Assembly: GCA_006176705.1 (NCBI GenBank) | Contig: QRFJ01004908.1 | Coordinates: 620,001-684,000, forward strand | Direction of reading: 5' to 3' | DNA: 64,000 bases | DNA from: Cocos nucifera | Taxonomy: Eukaryota; Streptophyta; Magnoliopsida; Arecales; Arecaceae | Part shown: piece by piece, positions 55,071 to 64,000 of the stretch | Position numbering within the stretch: the stretch's first letter is position 1 | Layout: each line of letters begins with the position of its first letter | Position numbers and translations under genes: made by a program | The notes under the pieces: model-generated | The model's database searches: none | The model's input: only the letters and a program-made list of their open reading frames with translations | Told to the model about the DNA's origin: nothing

Positions 55071-56864
55071 TGATTTGCGTGGCTTGTTCATAGATGACAA
55101 AGGTCTTTCATTTCTTCTTCCTCTTCTTCTTTTTTTTTGATGGTGCATGGACGACAAAGGTTGGATGTGGAAATCACATAGTTTACCAGGTCAGGCAATT
55201 GCATAGATGCAAGTTGCCCTGGACACTTATTTGCATCTTGGAATTTACAAAGCAATAGCTTATTCCAATTTCTCTCTCTAGCAGGCGACTCCCATTCTCA
55301 TGAGAGATGTCTTATTGATCACTTGGTGATAGAACGTTCAAACAGGCCCTGAGTGGAGAATCCTTAAGGACAAATTACTGAACGCAGTCATGCTTCTCCG
55401 CTCAAATGTTTTCTCTTTCATAATCTGCTTCCCTCAAAGCATTTTGATTCGAGAGAAACCATGGCAGCACTTCCTGAAATTTTGCATCAGCAACTTATCG
55501 GACACAAACTAAACAAAAATAGAAGTTCCATGGAGTTAGAAATCAATAGCCAAAAAAGATCACATTACTAAGAGAAGAAACCGTCATTAGAGAGAGTAAT
55601 GAGCGGCCACAAAGTTCATTCAAAATTTCCCGCATGACTAGGAGCAAACATTCAAATTACGATTCAAACACAACGTCCACTTATCTTACTGGAAAGGAAC
55701 AAAATGATGCAGCCAGAAATCATCATATTGTGGTAATGAACTAAATTTCGAACAAAAGACCAGATCCACAACATCCTTTCTATTCATGGCGACAAATAAG
55801 GTTCCACATGGTGCACCCATGCCGGTGAGGGGTTGCCATGAAAATTTATGGTACCACACCATGACATGGCGTGATGTGCCGGTCACGTGCTAAGTTTCAT
55901 GGCCAAGAATATGGGTCCTTGCTGGTCCCTAGTGATCTGTGCTGATCTATATTGACAATAATTTCTTAAAAAATTATAGGAACATAAAAAAAAAAAAAAT
56001 AAATGTTAAAGATGAAATACATTAATGGGAAGTACCAACTTCGAAGCATTGTAATATTAGTTCGTAAATAGATCTTTTCCTCCATACTCAAACATAATGA
56101 AAAGCACCAAGGAAGGGGCCCAGAGGAGCACCTAGGCTGCTATCTTAAACATGGCCGATATGGATGCACGAGCATGGATTGGCACAAATGTTTGGTTGAG
56201 TCACCAGACAATACATTTTAAGAGTGGCGATGCTGATATTATTGGTTCTCATGGAGGCTTCGTCCGGTAACCAATTATTTGATACCTCAGCCTCTGAATC
56301 ATATATGCAGAAATCCCAAGTGGTATACTTTCCAATAAAGAAATTTTGCAGGTATGACTGGTCATATTTCAATAGAGTCTTGCAAAGTTGTCCTTATGCC
56401 TCTGCCCCCTCCAGAGAGGAAAGCCATGGATCACTTATCTAGCTTTGGCAATGGAAATCCAAGCAAGGATCACTGTTTTTACTTGGCATCTCTCTCACCC
56501 GTCCGATCCATTGCGAAGCCTCGCGCACTCATCTCGCCTTGTCCATCTTCGAAGCCCTGTGAGAGCTAATTGTTTGTCATTTTTTTGGTATTTCTCCCTT
56601 CTCTTGGAATTGATCTTACCAGGTGATTTCAGGGAGCTATAGTTTGAACTTGGACCAGTTTCAAGCTCAAAATCAATTTCAGCATGAATAGCCAAATGAA
56701 TTTCTTGCAATCTAAGCTCCCGGGGTCGCCTGCCAAGCTAAGCTTGAAAAATATGTGCTTACGGTCATCTCGAGCTCTAGGTGAGATTGAGCATCCACAT
56801 AGCATAGCCAAGTGGAGACCGGATGGTTCCATATTCTATTAGCCTAACTCATCTGCAATACTAT
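55071..56864. other. Unassigned interval between elements G and H
   Basis: Mixed-composition sequence with short frames on both strands (minus 55686-55886, minus 56145-56372, plus 56354-56569). None has a known domain or clear splice pattern. It is a candidate location for host exons upstream of the remnant at 39322-39536, but I could not recognise any. Confidence 0.4.
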
Positions 56865-57636
56865 TGTTGGGAATAAATTTCGCTCCTGCCGAAGTTCAGT
56901 CCGATGCTCAGTCTAATACAACCGATAGTTACGGAAGAGCTTCAGCAGCCGAGTTTTAGCTGAATCCTTTCAACCGACCGAACTTCTCAGTGATCGAACT
57001 CCCCAGCGGCCGAGTCTTAGCCAAACTCCTTCAGCCGACCGAACTTCTCAGCAGCCGAGCCCCTTCCGAACTCCCCAGCGGCCGAGTCTTAGCCGAATCC
57101 TTTCAACCAACCGAAATCCTCAGCGACCGAGCTTCAGTCGGACTCCTACGGTAGCCAAACTCCCTCCGAGGTCCTCAGCAGCCGAGCCTCGATCGAACTC
57201 CTCAGTGATCGAGCCTCGGTCGAACTCCTCAGCGATCGAATCCTAGCCGAACTCCTCCCAGATTACTCCTGCAATCGAATTTCTCCAGGAGCCAAACTCC
57301 GAGTTCTAGCCGAACTCCTCTTAGATCGCTCCTGCAATCGAATTTCTCCAGGAGTCGAACTCCTTCCGAATCGCTCCTGCAGTCGAACTCCTCCAAGAGC
57401 CGAACTTCTTTCAGAATTCTCCTTCAACCAGATTCCTTCACGAGCTGAACTCCCTCTGGATCGCTCCTGCAATCGGACTCCTCCAGGTGCCGAATTCCTT
57501 TCAGACTTTTCCTTCGACCAAACTCCTTCCGGATGATCCCCTCCAAACGTACCCTCCTTAGGAGTCCGAGCTCCCCTGAAATGGGTATACACCGAGGTTC
57601 TTCACCAACCAACACCTGCTCCCTCGAACTACGGCT

Positions 57637-57850
57637 GTTGAACCTCAGCGGTATGGTCGCCACTACCAATCTGACAACATTCTTTCCTTCGTAACAAGCC
57701 TCATGCAGCCCATAATCGGACGATATGGCCACCACTACCAGTCTGACGATATCACTCTCTCCGTAATCAGTCTCATGCGGCCCATGATCGGACGACATGG
57801 CCGCCACTACCAGCCTGGCGATACCACTCTCTCCGTACCGAACCCCATGC
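57637..57850 (+). repeat. 72-bp repeats upstream of the TATA box in LTR H
   Basis: CCCATAATCGGACGATATGG at 57709 and CCCATGATCGGACGACATGG at 57781 open two clear copies, each going on through CACTACCAG.CTG.CGAT to CTCTCTCCGTA. A more diverged partial copy precedes them. The deleted 3' LTR has copies at about 59958 and 60030. The position 60-270 bases before the TATA box is where LTR enhancers lie; such a role is inferred. Confidence 0.8.
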
Positions 57851-57907
57851 AGCCTAGAGTGGTCCGCTACCAGACAGTATGGTCATCACCATCATTCAAG
57901 CTCCGTC

Positions 57908-57915
57908 TATAAAAG
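57908..57915 (+). promoter_or_regulatory. TATA box of LTR H
   Basis: TATAAAAG after CTCCGTC and before AGACCCTCCAGATATATTTT. It is the most canonical box of the family. Confidence 0.65.
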
Positions 57916-58152
57916 AGACCCTCCAGATATATTTTCTCGAGGCTCTCCTCTCTCCTCTAAAGCTCTAAGCTCACTTCTCTTTTCTGAGCACTCCATTTCT
58001 GTTGGCCAGAAGAGCTGACTTGATACTCAGAGGATCCTGCCGAAGCCACCACCATCGACTCCGAACGAAATTTTATTTTGCAGATCATCGACGGCGACCT
58101 CGTCCTTCTCCACTCCAGCTCGATCCGGTGTCGATCAGATTCTGCACCAACA

Positions 58153-58170
58153 AAATTGACGCTAGAAAGA
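58153..58170 (+). other. Element H: primer-binding site
   Basis: AAATTGACGCTAGAAAGA directly follows the LTR end. It matches the family form TTGGCGCTAGAAGG with one change in the core. Confidence 0.7.
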
Positions 58171-58283
58171 GGGCCCTCTGTTCTTGAAATTTTCTTGTTC
58201 TTAAAGCAGTGCTCAACGACAACCTCTCTCTTCCCTCTCGAGAGATCTACCTTCTTCCTTTCTAGAGTTCTTTTTCGAGAGAA

Positions 58284-59690
58284 AATGTCTCCCAGAAGAG
58301 CTTCGACCCAATGATCGATGGCCTCTGTGGTCCGATCCCATCCAGATCCATCTGCTCCCACTTCAGTCCTGGCAACCCAAGTTCTACCTATAGCCGCGGT
58401 AGATACAAAGCAGTTCAACCTGCTGGTCCAGCAGGTTCGTGGCCTCACCGAGATGATGCAGGCCATGCGGCAACCTCCAATGGTGACTCCACCATGAAGC
58501 CCGCCATCAAGATGTCGAAAATCGACCTCAAAGAAAAGTACTTGGGCTAGCGTATCCATTGCCTTTGAGAAGAAAAAAATAGAGAGCAGAGGATCCATAT
58601 TCGGATCGTGGTTCTCCTCTAGAGTAGACCTTCTCCATTTATAGTCGGAAGTCCCTCAAGATCTGCAACCAAGACGATACCCTCGATCACAGACTGTGGA
58701 AGATGGACCGACAGATCAAGGAACTCCACCATGTCACTCCAACTCATTATGACGACGTCCGCACCAATCCCTCTTTCTGTCTCCGAATTATGTAAGAGCT
58801 CGTTCCGTCAAACTTCAAGCTTCCTCAATTTGAAAGCTACAATGAAACCTCTGATCCAGTCGATCATTTGAAGGCCTTTCGAACCATGATGCTACTCCAT
58901 GACGCACCAGACGCCATATTATGTCGAGCTTTCCCATCTACCTTGAGGGAGGCAGCAAGAAACTGGTACTCGATATTGAAGCCAAGTACGATCTTTTGTT
59001 TTGACCAGATGAGCCATCAGTTCATGGCTTATTTCATCAGCAGCCGACATTCGCACCAAGGTTCGGATTCTCTGATAAATGTTAAGCAGAAGCAGGAAGA
59101 ATTTATCCAGACTTATGTCATCCGATTTAATGCTGCTGCTTTGGAGGACCAAAATCTGGACCAGTCTGTTGCCATGACCGCACTCAAGGGCGGCCTTCAG
59201 AAGAATGACTTGTTGTTCTTCCTGAAGAAAAAGTATCCCAGGGACTTTGTCGATCTGCTGGCTCGGGCTAAGGGATATGCCCGTACGGAAAAAGCCTTCA
59301 AATTGAAGGATGAAGAAGTCTTAAGAGAGCGGTGGGTGGACGAGTATAATAGACCCACCGTCGATGGAGGCCGAGTGAAGTTCGACCGCGCTCACGGACT
59401 TCCTTCGGGCGCAAGCGAGTCCGAACTCCTTGAGCTCGTCATCAAGGAAGCTCTGACAGAAGGGCACGAAAAAGTCCTCCCGGAAGGTTTCACAACTACG
59501 CCTTCCTCAACGCTCCTAAAGCTCAAGTTCTGATGAAAATTAAGAACCAGCTACCGAGACCAAAAGAATTACGATCTTCCCCAAACAAGCACGATCAAAG
59601 CAAGTATTGCCTCTACCATCGTGACCACGACCACGATACTGAAGAATGTATTTAGCTCCGAGATAAAATCGAGGATTCATCTTGGAGCTC
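58284..59690 (+). pseudogene. gag: Element H: gag, best preserved copy
   Basis: A plausible start is MSPRRAST at 58284, followed by a stop and shifts through the N-terminal third (KQFNLLVQQVRGLTEMMQAM in another frame). The frame 58868-59533 (221 codons) covers the core. It reads KAFRTMMLLHDAPDAILCRA, STLREAARNWYSIL, DQMSHQFMAYFISSRHSHQG, YVIRFNAAALEDQNLDQSVA, LFFLKKKYPRDFVDLLARAK and a charged tail. A third frame holds CLYHRDHDHDTEEC (about 59610-59650), a zinc-finger-like motif. The family is a Ty3/gypsy Gag, probably of Tat/Ogre affinity. Confidence 0.86.
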
Positions 59691-59831
59691 ATCAGGAGAG
59701 GCCAGCTGGGTCGGTTTCTCAGACGCCAACCTAAAGCAGGAGAAGATCGGCCATCGAGGAGCTCGTCGGGAGAGGCCAACTGGGTCGATTCCTCAGACGC
59801 CAACCTGAAGTAGGAGAAGATCGGCCAAGGA
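59684..59831 (+). repeat. 74-bp tandem duplication at the gag 3' end of H
   Basis: GGAGCTCATCAGGAGAGGCC at 59684 and GGAGCTCGTCGGGAGAGGCC at 59758 start two copies. Each continues through GTCGATTCCTCAGACGCCAA and AGGAGAAGATCGGCCA. Since 74 is not a multiple of three, the duplication shifts the reading frame. Confidence 0.85.
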
Positions 59832-59939
59832 CACTGCCATAGCCAGAACCACTAATGACGGAAGAACAACAAAAAGGTCGATCACCTCCTGTGTTATCGA
59901 TGCCACGTCTGAGAGGAGCTTGGTACTTAGATGATCCAT

Positions 59940-60405
59940 CATCTGACGACATATATCATGCGGCCCATGATCGGACGACATGGCCACCACTACCAGTCTG
60001 ACGATACCACTCTTTCCATAATCAGCCTCATGCAGTCCACGATCGGACAATATGGCCGCCACTATCAATCTGATGATACCACTCTCTCCGTATCGAATCT
60101 CATGCAGCCTAGAGCGGCCTGCTATAAGACGGTATGGTCGTCACCATCATTCAAGCTCCGTCTATAAAAAGAATCCTTCAGGTATGTTTCCTCGAGACTC
60201 TCCTCTTTCCTCTAAAACTCTAAGCTCACTTCTCTTTTCCGAGCACTCTATTTCTGTTAGTCAGAAGAGCTGACTTTCGTCGAAGAATCCTACTGGAGCC
60301 ACTATCACCGATTTTGGATGAAACTTTATTTTGTAGATCACCGATGGTGATCTCATCCTTCTCCACTTCAGTTCAATCCGACGTCGATCAAATTCTGCAT
60401 TAATA
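59940..60405 (+). repeat. Element H: truncated 3' LTR
   Basis: It matches the last third of the 5' LTR (from about 57745), keeping 72-bp units, TATA box TATAAAAA at 60163-60170 and the end CTGCATTAATA. Directly upstream is gag 3' sequence, so the junction marks a deletion. Confidence 0.85.
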
Positions 60406-63400
60406 TTTTTTTTTTCTTATCTTCATCACATGCACATGCACATGCACCTGTGCCAAGAAGTGGCTTTAAGTAGTGGCTCTTGGATTAAAGTATTTTTAAT
60501 TTTGTCATGTCCTATAGTTATTATGTGCCACTTTGCTTAATATGGAGCTCCCATGTTGGACCCCTTAACCTGTAGAATATTAAAAGGTGCGAAGTCAGCA
60601 GATAAAGCTGGTGGACAGAATTTCTCTCCCTTAGCAGGAGGAAAATGTACGTCTCCGGATGACATTTATAGCAAGCGAACTTATCTCCAACAAAAGACAA
60701 AATATGAATTATCCTCCTGGTTTGTGACTAAAAAGTTTGTCTTACATGAAAACAAATAAGCAAAGCGAATTTCAATGAACACCCATGTACTTGGGAAACT
60801 AATAAGAACGATGATAATTTTAGTATTTGGAGGGAGAAAGAACAAACTCAAGATCTATCTGTTGACATGGATGTTGGAGACGAGGTTCTCATGGAACTCT
60901 ACATAAATAAACCACTTCATCAAGACAATGAGATTCAAGTAACGAAGGCAGCTTTCTAAGAACGCCTAGCTGCCCAACATTAAATATTCATATAATAGTA
61001 GATATTTCTACATCTACAATACCGCATAATCAAGTATCCTGTCATTTATCAAAGCAATTATGCAAGCCAAAATTTAATAATAAACTACGACCTTATAACC
61101 ACCCAAACAAACTAATGATTTTTGCAAAGAGGCAAACATTTGGACTCAACAAACAACTGCTAATCATTAAAGTCCATACATTAAAAATGAATTCTATCAA
61201 CAAGCATATAAGAAAACACATAATCGTGCAATATATGCTCTCTCTCTCTCTCTTGCTCTCTTTTTCTTCTTTTTTTTTAATTTTATCCTTTTTTACATTA
61301 TTGGAAATATGATTTTCTGAAAAAAATTATGTTACCAAAAATATGCCAAAAGAATTTAAAAGAACAAATTTGGCAGAAAGATTTCTACGTATTCAAAAGC
61401 TCTCTATAGTTTCTAGTTGATCTGATGACACAATCTTATTTCTTGTCCAAGAAACAGTGTGTAGATAGCTAGACCCAACTCCCCAAATAAAATCTTGTCT
61501 ACTTTATGGGACGATAATATTGGAAATGACTAGATGACAAGAATTGAGTTGGAAATTTTGTCCCATTACAGACAACCCTCCTAAGGATCAATAATGACAA
61601 GGTCTCTTTGATCATTTATAGACTCAAAAAGCAGGGACCTGAGTAGCACAATAAATGTTTTAGACTTACCTAACTACTTCAATTTTGTGTGATGCCAATA
61701 AACACTTGTACTTGATAAGGTTCATAGTCATAGTGCCATTAGATAATTTGGTTGATAGTGTGATCCACAACAAATAAGTTTCAATCCTAAATTAGTATAT
61801 GCATAGAAAAAAGCATATATAAAAAAATGAAAAATAAAGAAGATCTTGATTGCACATTTCACGTCTCATCTGATGTTGAAGTGAACATTTCAAAATCAAT
61901 GATTGATCATTCAAATTAAATATCCATATTGTTGATCATGTCCTACAGCCCTAAAAATGCATAAAAGCAAAAGGAATAACAGGTTTTAGAGGTCTCCTTA
62001 CCATGTGTCATGAAAGTAGAGAAACAAATGACAATGATAATGCCAGTATTCTAAAATGTATAAATGCGCATATAAATTGAAAATTCACATCATCGATCAT
62101 GATCTATGCATCTAAAACAAGTGCCAACCGAGCTCATTCGGCTTGGATGATTCTGAACTTTATGTATATCTTAGCAAATAATCATTATAATAATCTATAT
62201 TGCACAGATTTGATGCATAGATAGAAGACCTAAAAAATGATTTGCGGATCATAAACAATGGTGTGGCCATTCATTTTTGTATCCCAGTTGCTCCACTTCT
62301 ACATATCTAACGAAAAGTCAGAGTCTTGAGTCAATAAATCAAACATTATAAATTAGCAAAATGAAAGAGAAGAAGTAAAACATTAACATGGGCTTTACTA
62401 TTTTTGAAAGATTTAAATTTCAGAAGCATATCAAAGATGTCTAGCAAAAAATGGTTAAGAGAGTCATACAAGAAACTCTGAATTGAAATATTCATGAAAA
62501 CTTGTTAAATTTACATTAATGGGATTAAACCAATTTCATGGTTCTTATATTTAAGCATGGCCTTGTTCCTATGAACAAAATCCTTGCAAAGCCTAATGCA
62601 ACCCTATATTGTCTGCTTCACCAATCCTTCACTGTCATACTTCATATCAAGGGCCACATCCATCGTCACTGCAAACACTCCCGGATCCTCTTTCAGAACT
62701 TCCATCTATGCACTAGGTTTTCCTCTCTTATGCAAATAATAGCGCATATCTGAACTCCTATTGCTGTCAAAACTTGATCATATCTTCCACATGTCCATAC
62801 CATATAAAATGATTATCCATCAAATTGTCCACAATTTACACTTGGTAACCTTCATAATTTTATCACCGATGCAACTTATCATGCTTCATATTTACCAAAG
62901 TCATCATGTTTGTAAAGTTCTCTCCCACCATAAAGCCACCTCAACAATCTTATATCTAATAAGCTCATCTTGTGTGTATGAGCTTTCTTTATGATCCATC
63001 ATTCTAAAACACAGGATCTTAGTGTTCTTATTACCCTCTTACACTTTTCCTTGATCTCTTGAAACATTTGTCAATCACATAATACATTAGAAGCACCTCT
63101 TTACTTCATCTACTCAATGTTAAATTTGTTATCCATATCCCAAGTTTAATGCATACTTAATTCAAGATAACCAAAAAAATCTCAGTATGGTATCTCTTTC
63201 CCACCAACGATGATTGAGAGTTCATAAAGATTTTCATTTCAACAAAGATACATTTTCATGTGCTCTAATGCATGTTTTATTTCGAAATCTCAGTATGGTA
63301 TCTCTTATTATTTCTACTAATCATTGAATGCTGATCTTTCAAAGTTTGCGTCTATAATTTACTTTAGCATATAACCTATGATAAACTCAACGGTATGGCT

Positions 63401-64000
63401 AATGAGTTCATTTTAACCAGTAGAACCGAGAAGAATGTTATGAAATGCTATTGTCTTAACACAACTTTCACTGCTTGCTACATGTCTTATGAACACAAAG
63501 TTAACAACTTCTCTGTAGTCGACAGATTAATGCCCAACCTTAATAACCTTACAATAATCTATCAAATGTTTACAAGCCAGCAAATTATTGTTCTCACTTT
63601 GTTTGAACTATGTGAGTTGCTTGCTGCTTGCTAGATGTGGACCTTTAACATGCATGCCAAGTGAAGAAATCATCTAGCGTTTCCTGGGCAATTGGCCAGA
63701 TATCCATTTTCAAATATAAAGTACAAAGCTAGAAGGATGTTACATGTAATGAAATATAGATTCCCAATGATAACGTCGCCTGTATATCACATCGGACCAT
63801 AATTTAACGTAATATCCTTATGTATTATGGTAGCATTTTCCACAAACGCATTGCAGGTGTGCTATCTTCATGCTAGACAGTCAAAAACCGCACCATGTAA
63901 GAGACATAGATCCCGAACTAATATTGGTCAAAAATGAATTTTTATGAGAGACTGATCCTTAGCTGATATAAACCAAATTCCTACGGCTAACAAAAACTGG
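60406..64000. other. Unassigned right flank, no gene recognised
   Basis: AT-rich sequence with a (CT)n tract (about 61239-61262), T-runs, and many short frames without domains. The word AATCTCAGTATGGTATCTCTT occurs at about 63179 and 63285. No transposon ends, tRNA or splice-consistent coding blocks were identified. It may be intron or intergenic host sequence. Confidence 0.5.

Larger units (their letters stand above)
56865..58152 (+). repeat. Element H: 5' LTR
   Basis: TGTTGGGAATAAATTTCGC to CTGCACCAACA, 1288 bases. It contains a short array of CAGCGGCCGAG / AACTCCTCAGCGACCGAGCC words (56950-57260), 45-bp-type units (57240-57540), three copies of a 72-bp unit (about 57637-57850) and the TATA box at 57908. 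Confidence 0.92.
56865..60405 (+). mobile_element. Element H: internally deleted TR-GAG retrotransposon
   Basis: A full 5' LTR (56865-58152) is followed by primer-binding site and gag. At about 59940 the sequence jumps into the middle of an LTR, which then runs to its end near 60405. The dyad array, the polypurine tract and the first two-thirds of the 3' LTR are missing. ACTAT precedes the element and TTTTT follows, so no target duplication is seen. Gag here has the longest open frame of any copy in the window. Confidence 0.88.

Noticed and set aside
56145..56372. Minus-strand frame as a possible upstream exon of the host-gene remnant at 39322-39536
   Set aside because: No splice donor in a fitting phase was recognised and the translation shows no family resemblance.
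62538..62994. Two adjacent plus-strand frames (71 and 77 codons) suggesting a small gene
   Set aside because: No domain, no signal peptide or splice logic, and composition like the flanking AT-rich DNA.
63179..63306. Repeated word AATCTCAGTATGGTATCTCTT about 105 bases apart
   Set aside because: A single short direct repeat without further structure; noted in the flank entry but too little for an element.

Overview
This is a gene-poor, repeat-saturated stretch of plant nuclear DNA. The AT-rich background, intron-bearing CACTA genes and nested LTR retrotransposons point to a large plant genome. The repeat families make me think of a monocot, perhaps a palm, but that is an impression and not a result. 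No intact host gene, tRNA or rRNA was found. Almost every long open frame belongs to a decayed transposon, or is an accident of tandem repeats whose period is a multiple of three.

The dominant family is an LTR retrotransposon that has gag but no visible pol, i.e. the layout called TR-GAG (a non-autonomous Ty3/gypsy form). Five copies are present: A (1-1742, minus, cut by the window start), B (6211-12622, minus), C (13155-18522, plus, 5-bp target duplication ATCTT), D (42610-51819, minus, target duplication ATTAG) and H (56865-60405, plus, internally deleted). Each reads LTR, primer-binding site, gag, a tandem-repeat array, polypurine tract, LTR. The array between gag and the polypurine tract is built around the dyad GGAGATCTTATCTCC and its variants. 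It is about 1.3 kb in C, 2.3 kb in B and 5 kb in D, and is absent from H.

The window is a set of nested insertions. A Ty1/copia element F (12824-39086, minus) has been opened three times. TR-GAG C landed in its 3' LTR. A deleted CACTA transposon (CACTA-1, 20123-24598, target duplication GTC) landed in its reverse transcriptase. A larger CACTA (CACTA-2, 28911-38642, target duplication TCA) landed just downstream of its primer-binding site. Removing the three insertions leaves about 6.7 kb of copia. A second copia element G (about 39590-55070, minus) is split by TR-GAG D between integrase and reverse transcriptase.

CACTA-2 carries a decayed TNP2-type transposase (about 32530-35886) followed by a second gene of the Transposase_24 type (about 36438-38185). 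CACTA-1 has the same ends, has lost the transposase, and keeps only the last exon of the second gene. Both CACTA copies carry a palindrome of about 1 kb near the left end and arrays of a subterminal motif.

The only convincing host-gene remnant is a terminal exon with 3' UTR and AATAAA signal on the minus strand at 39270-39536, lying between F and G. Two MITE-like elements (3270-3739 and 5319-5936), an AT-microsatellite duplication (1742-2130) and several unassigned intervals (2131-3269, 3740-5318, 55071-56864, 60406-64000) make up the rest.
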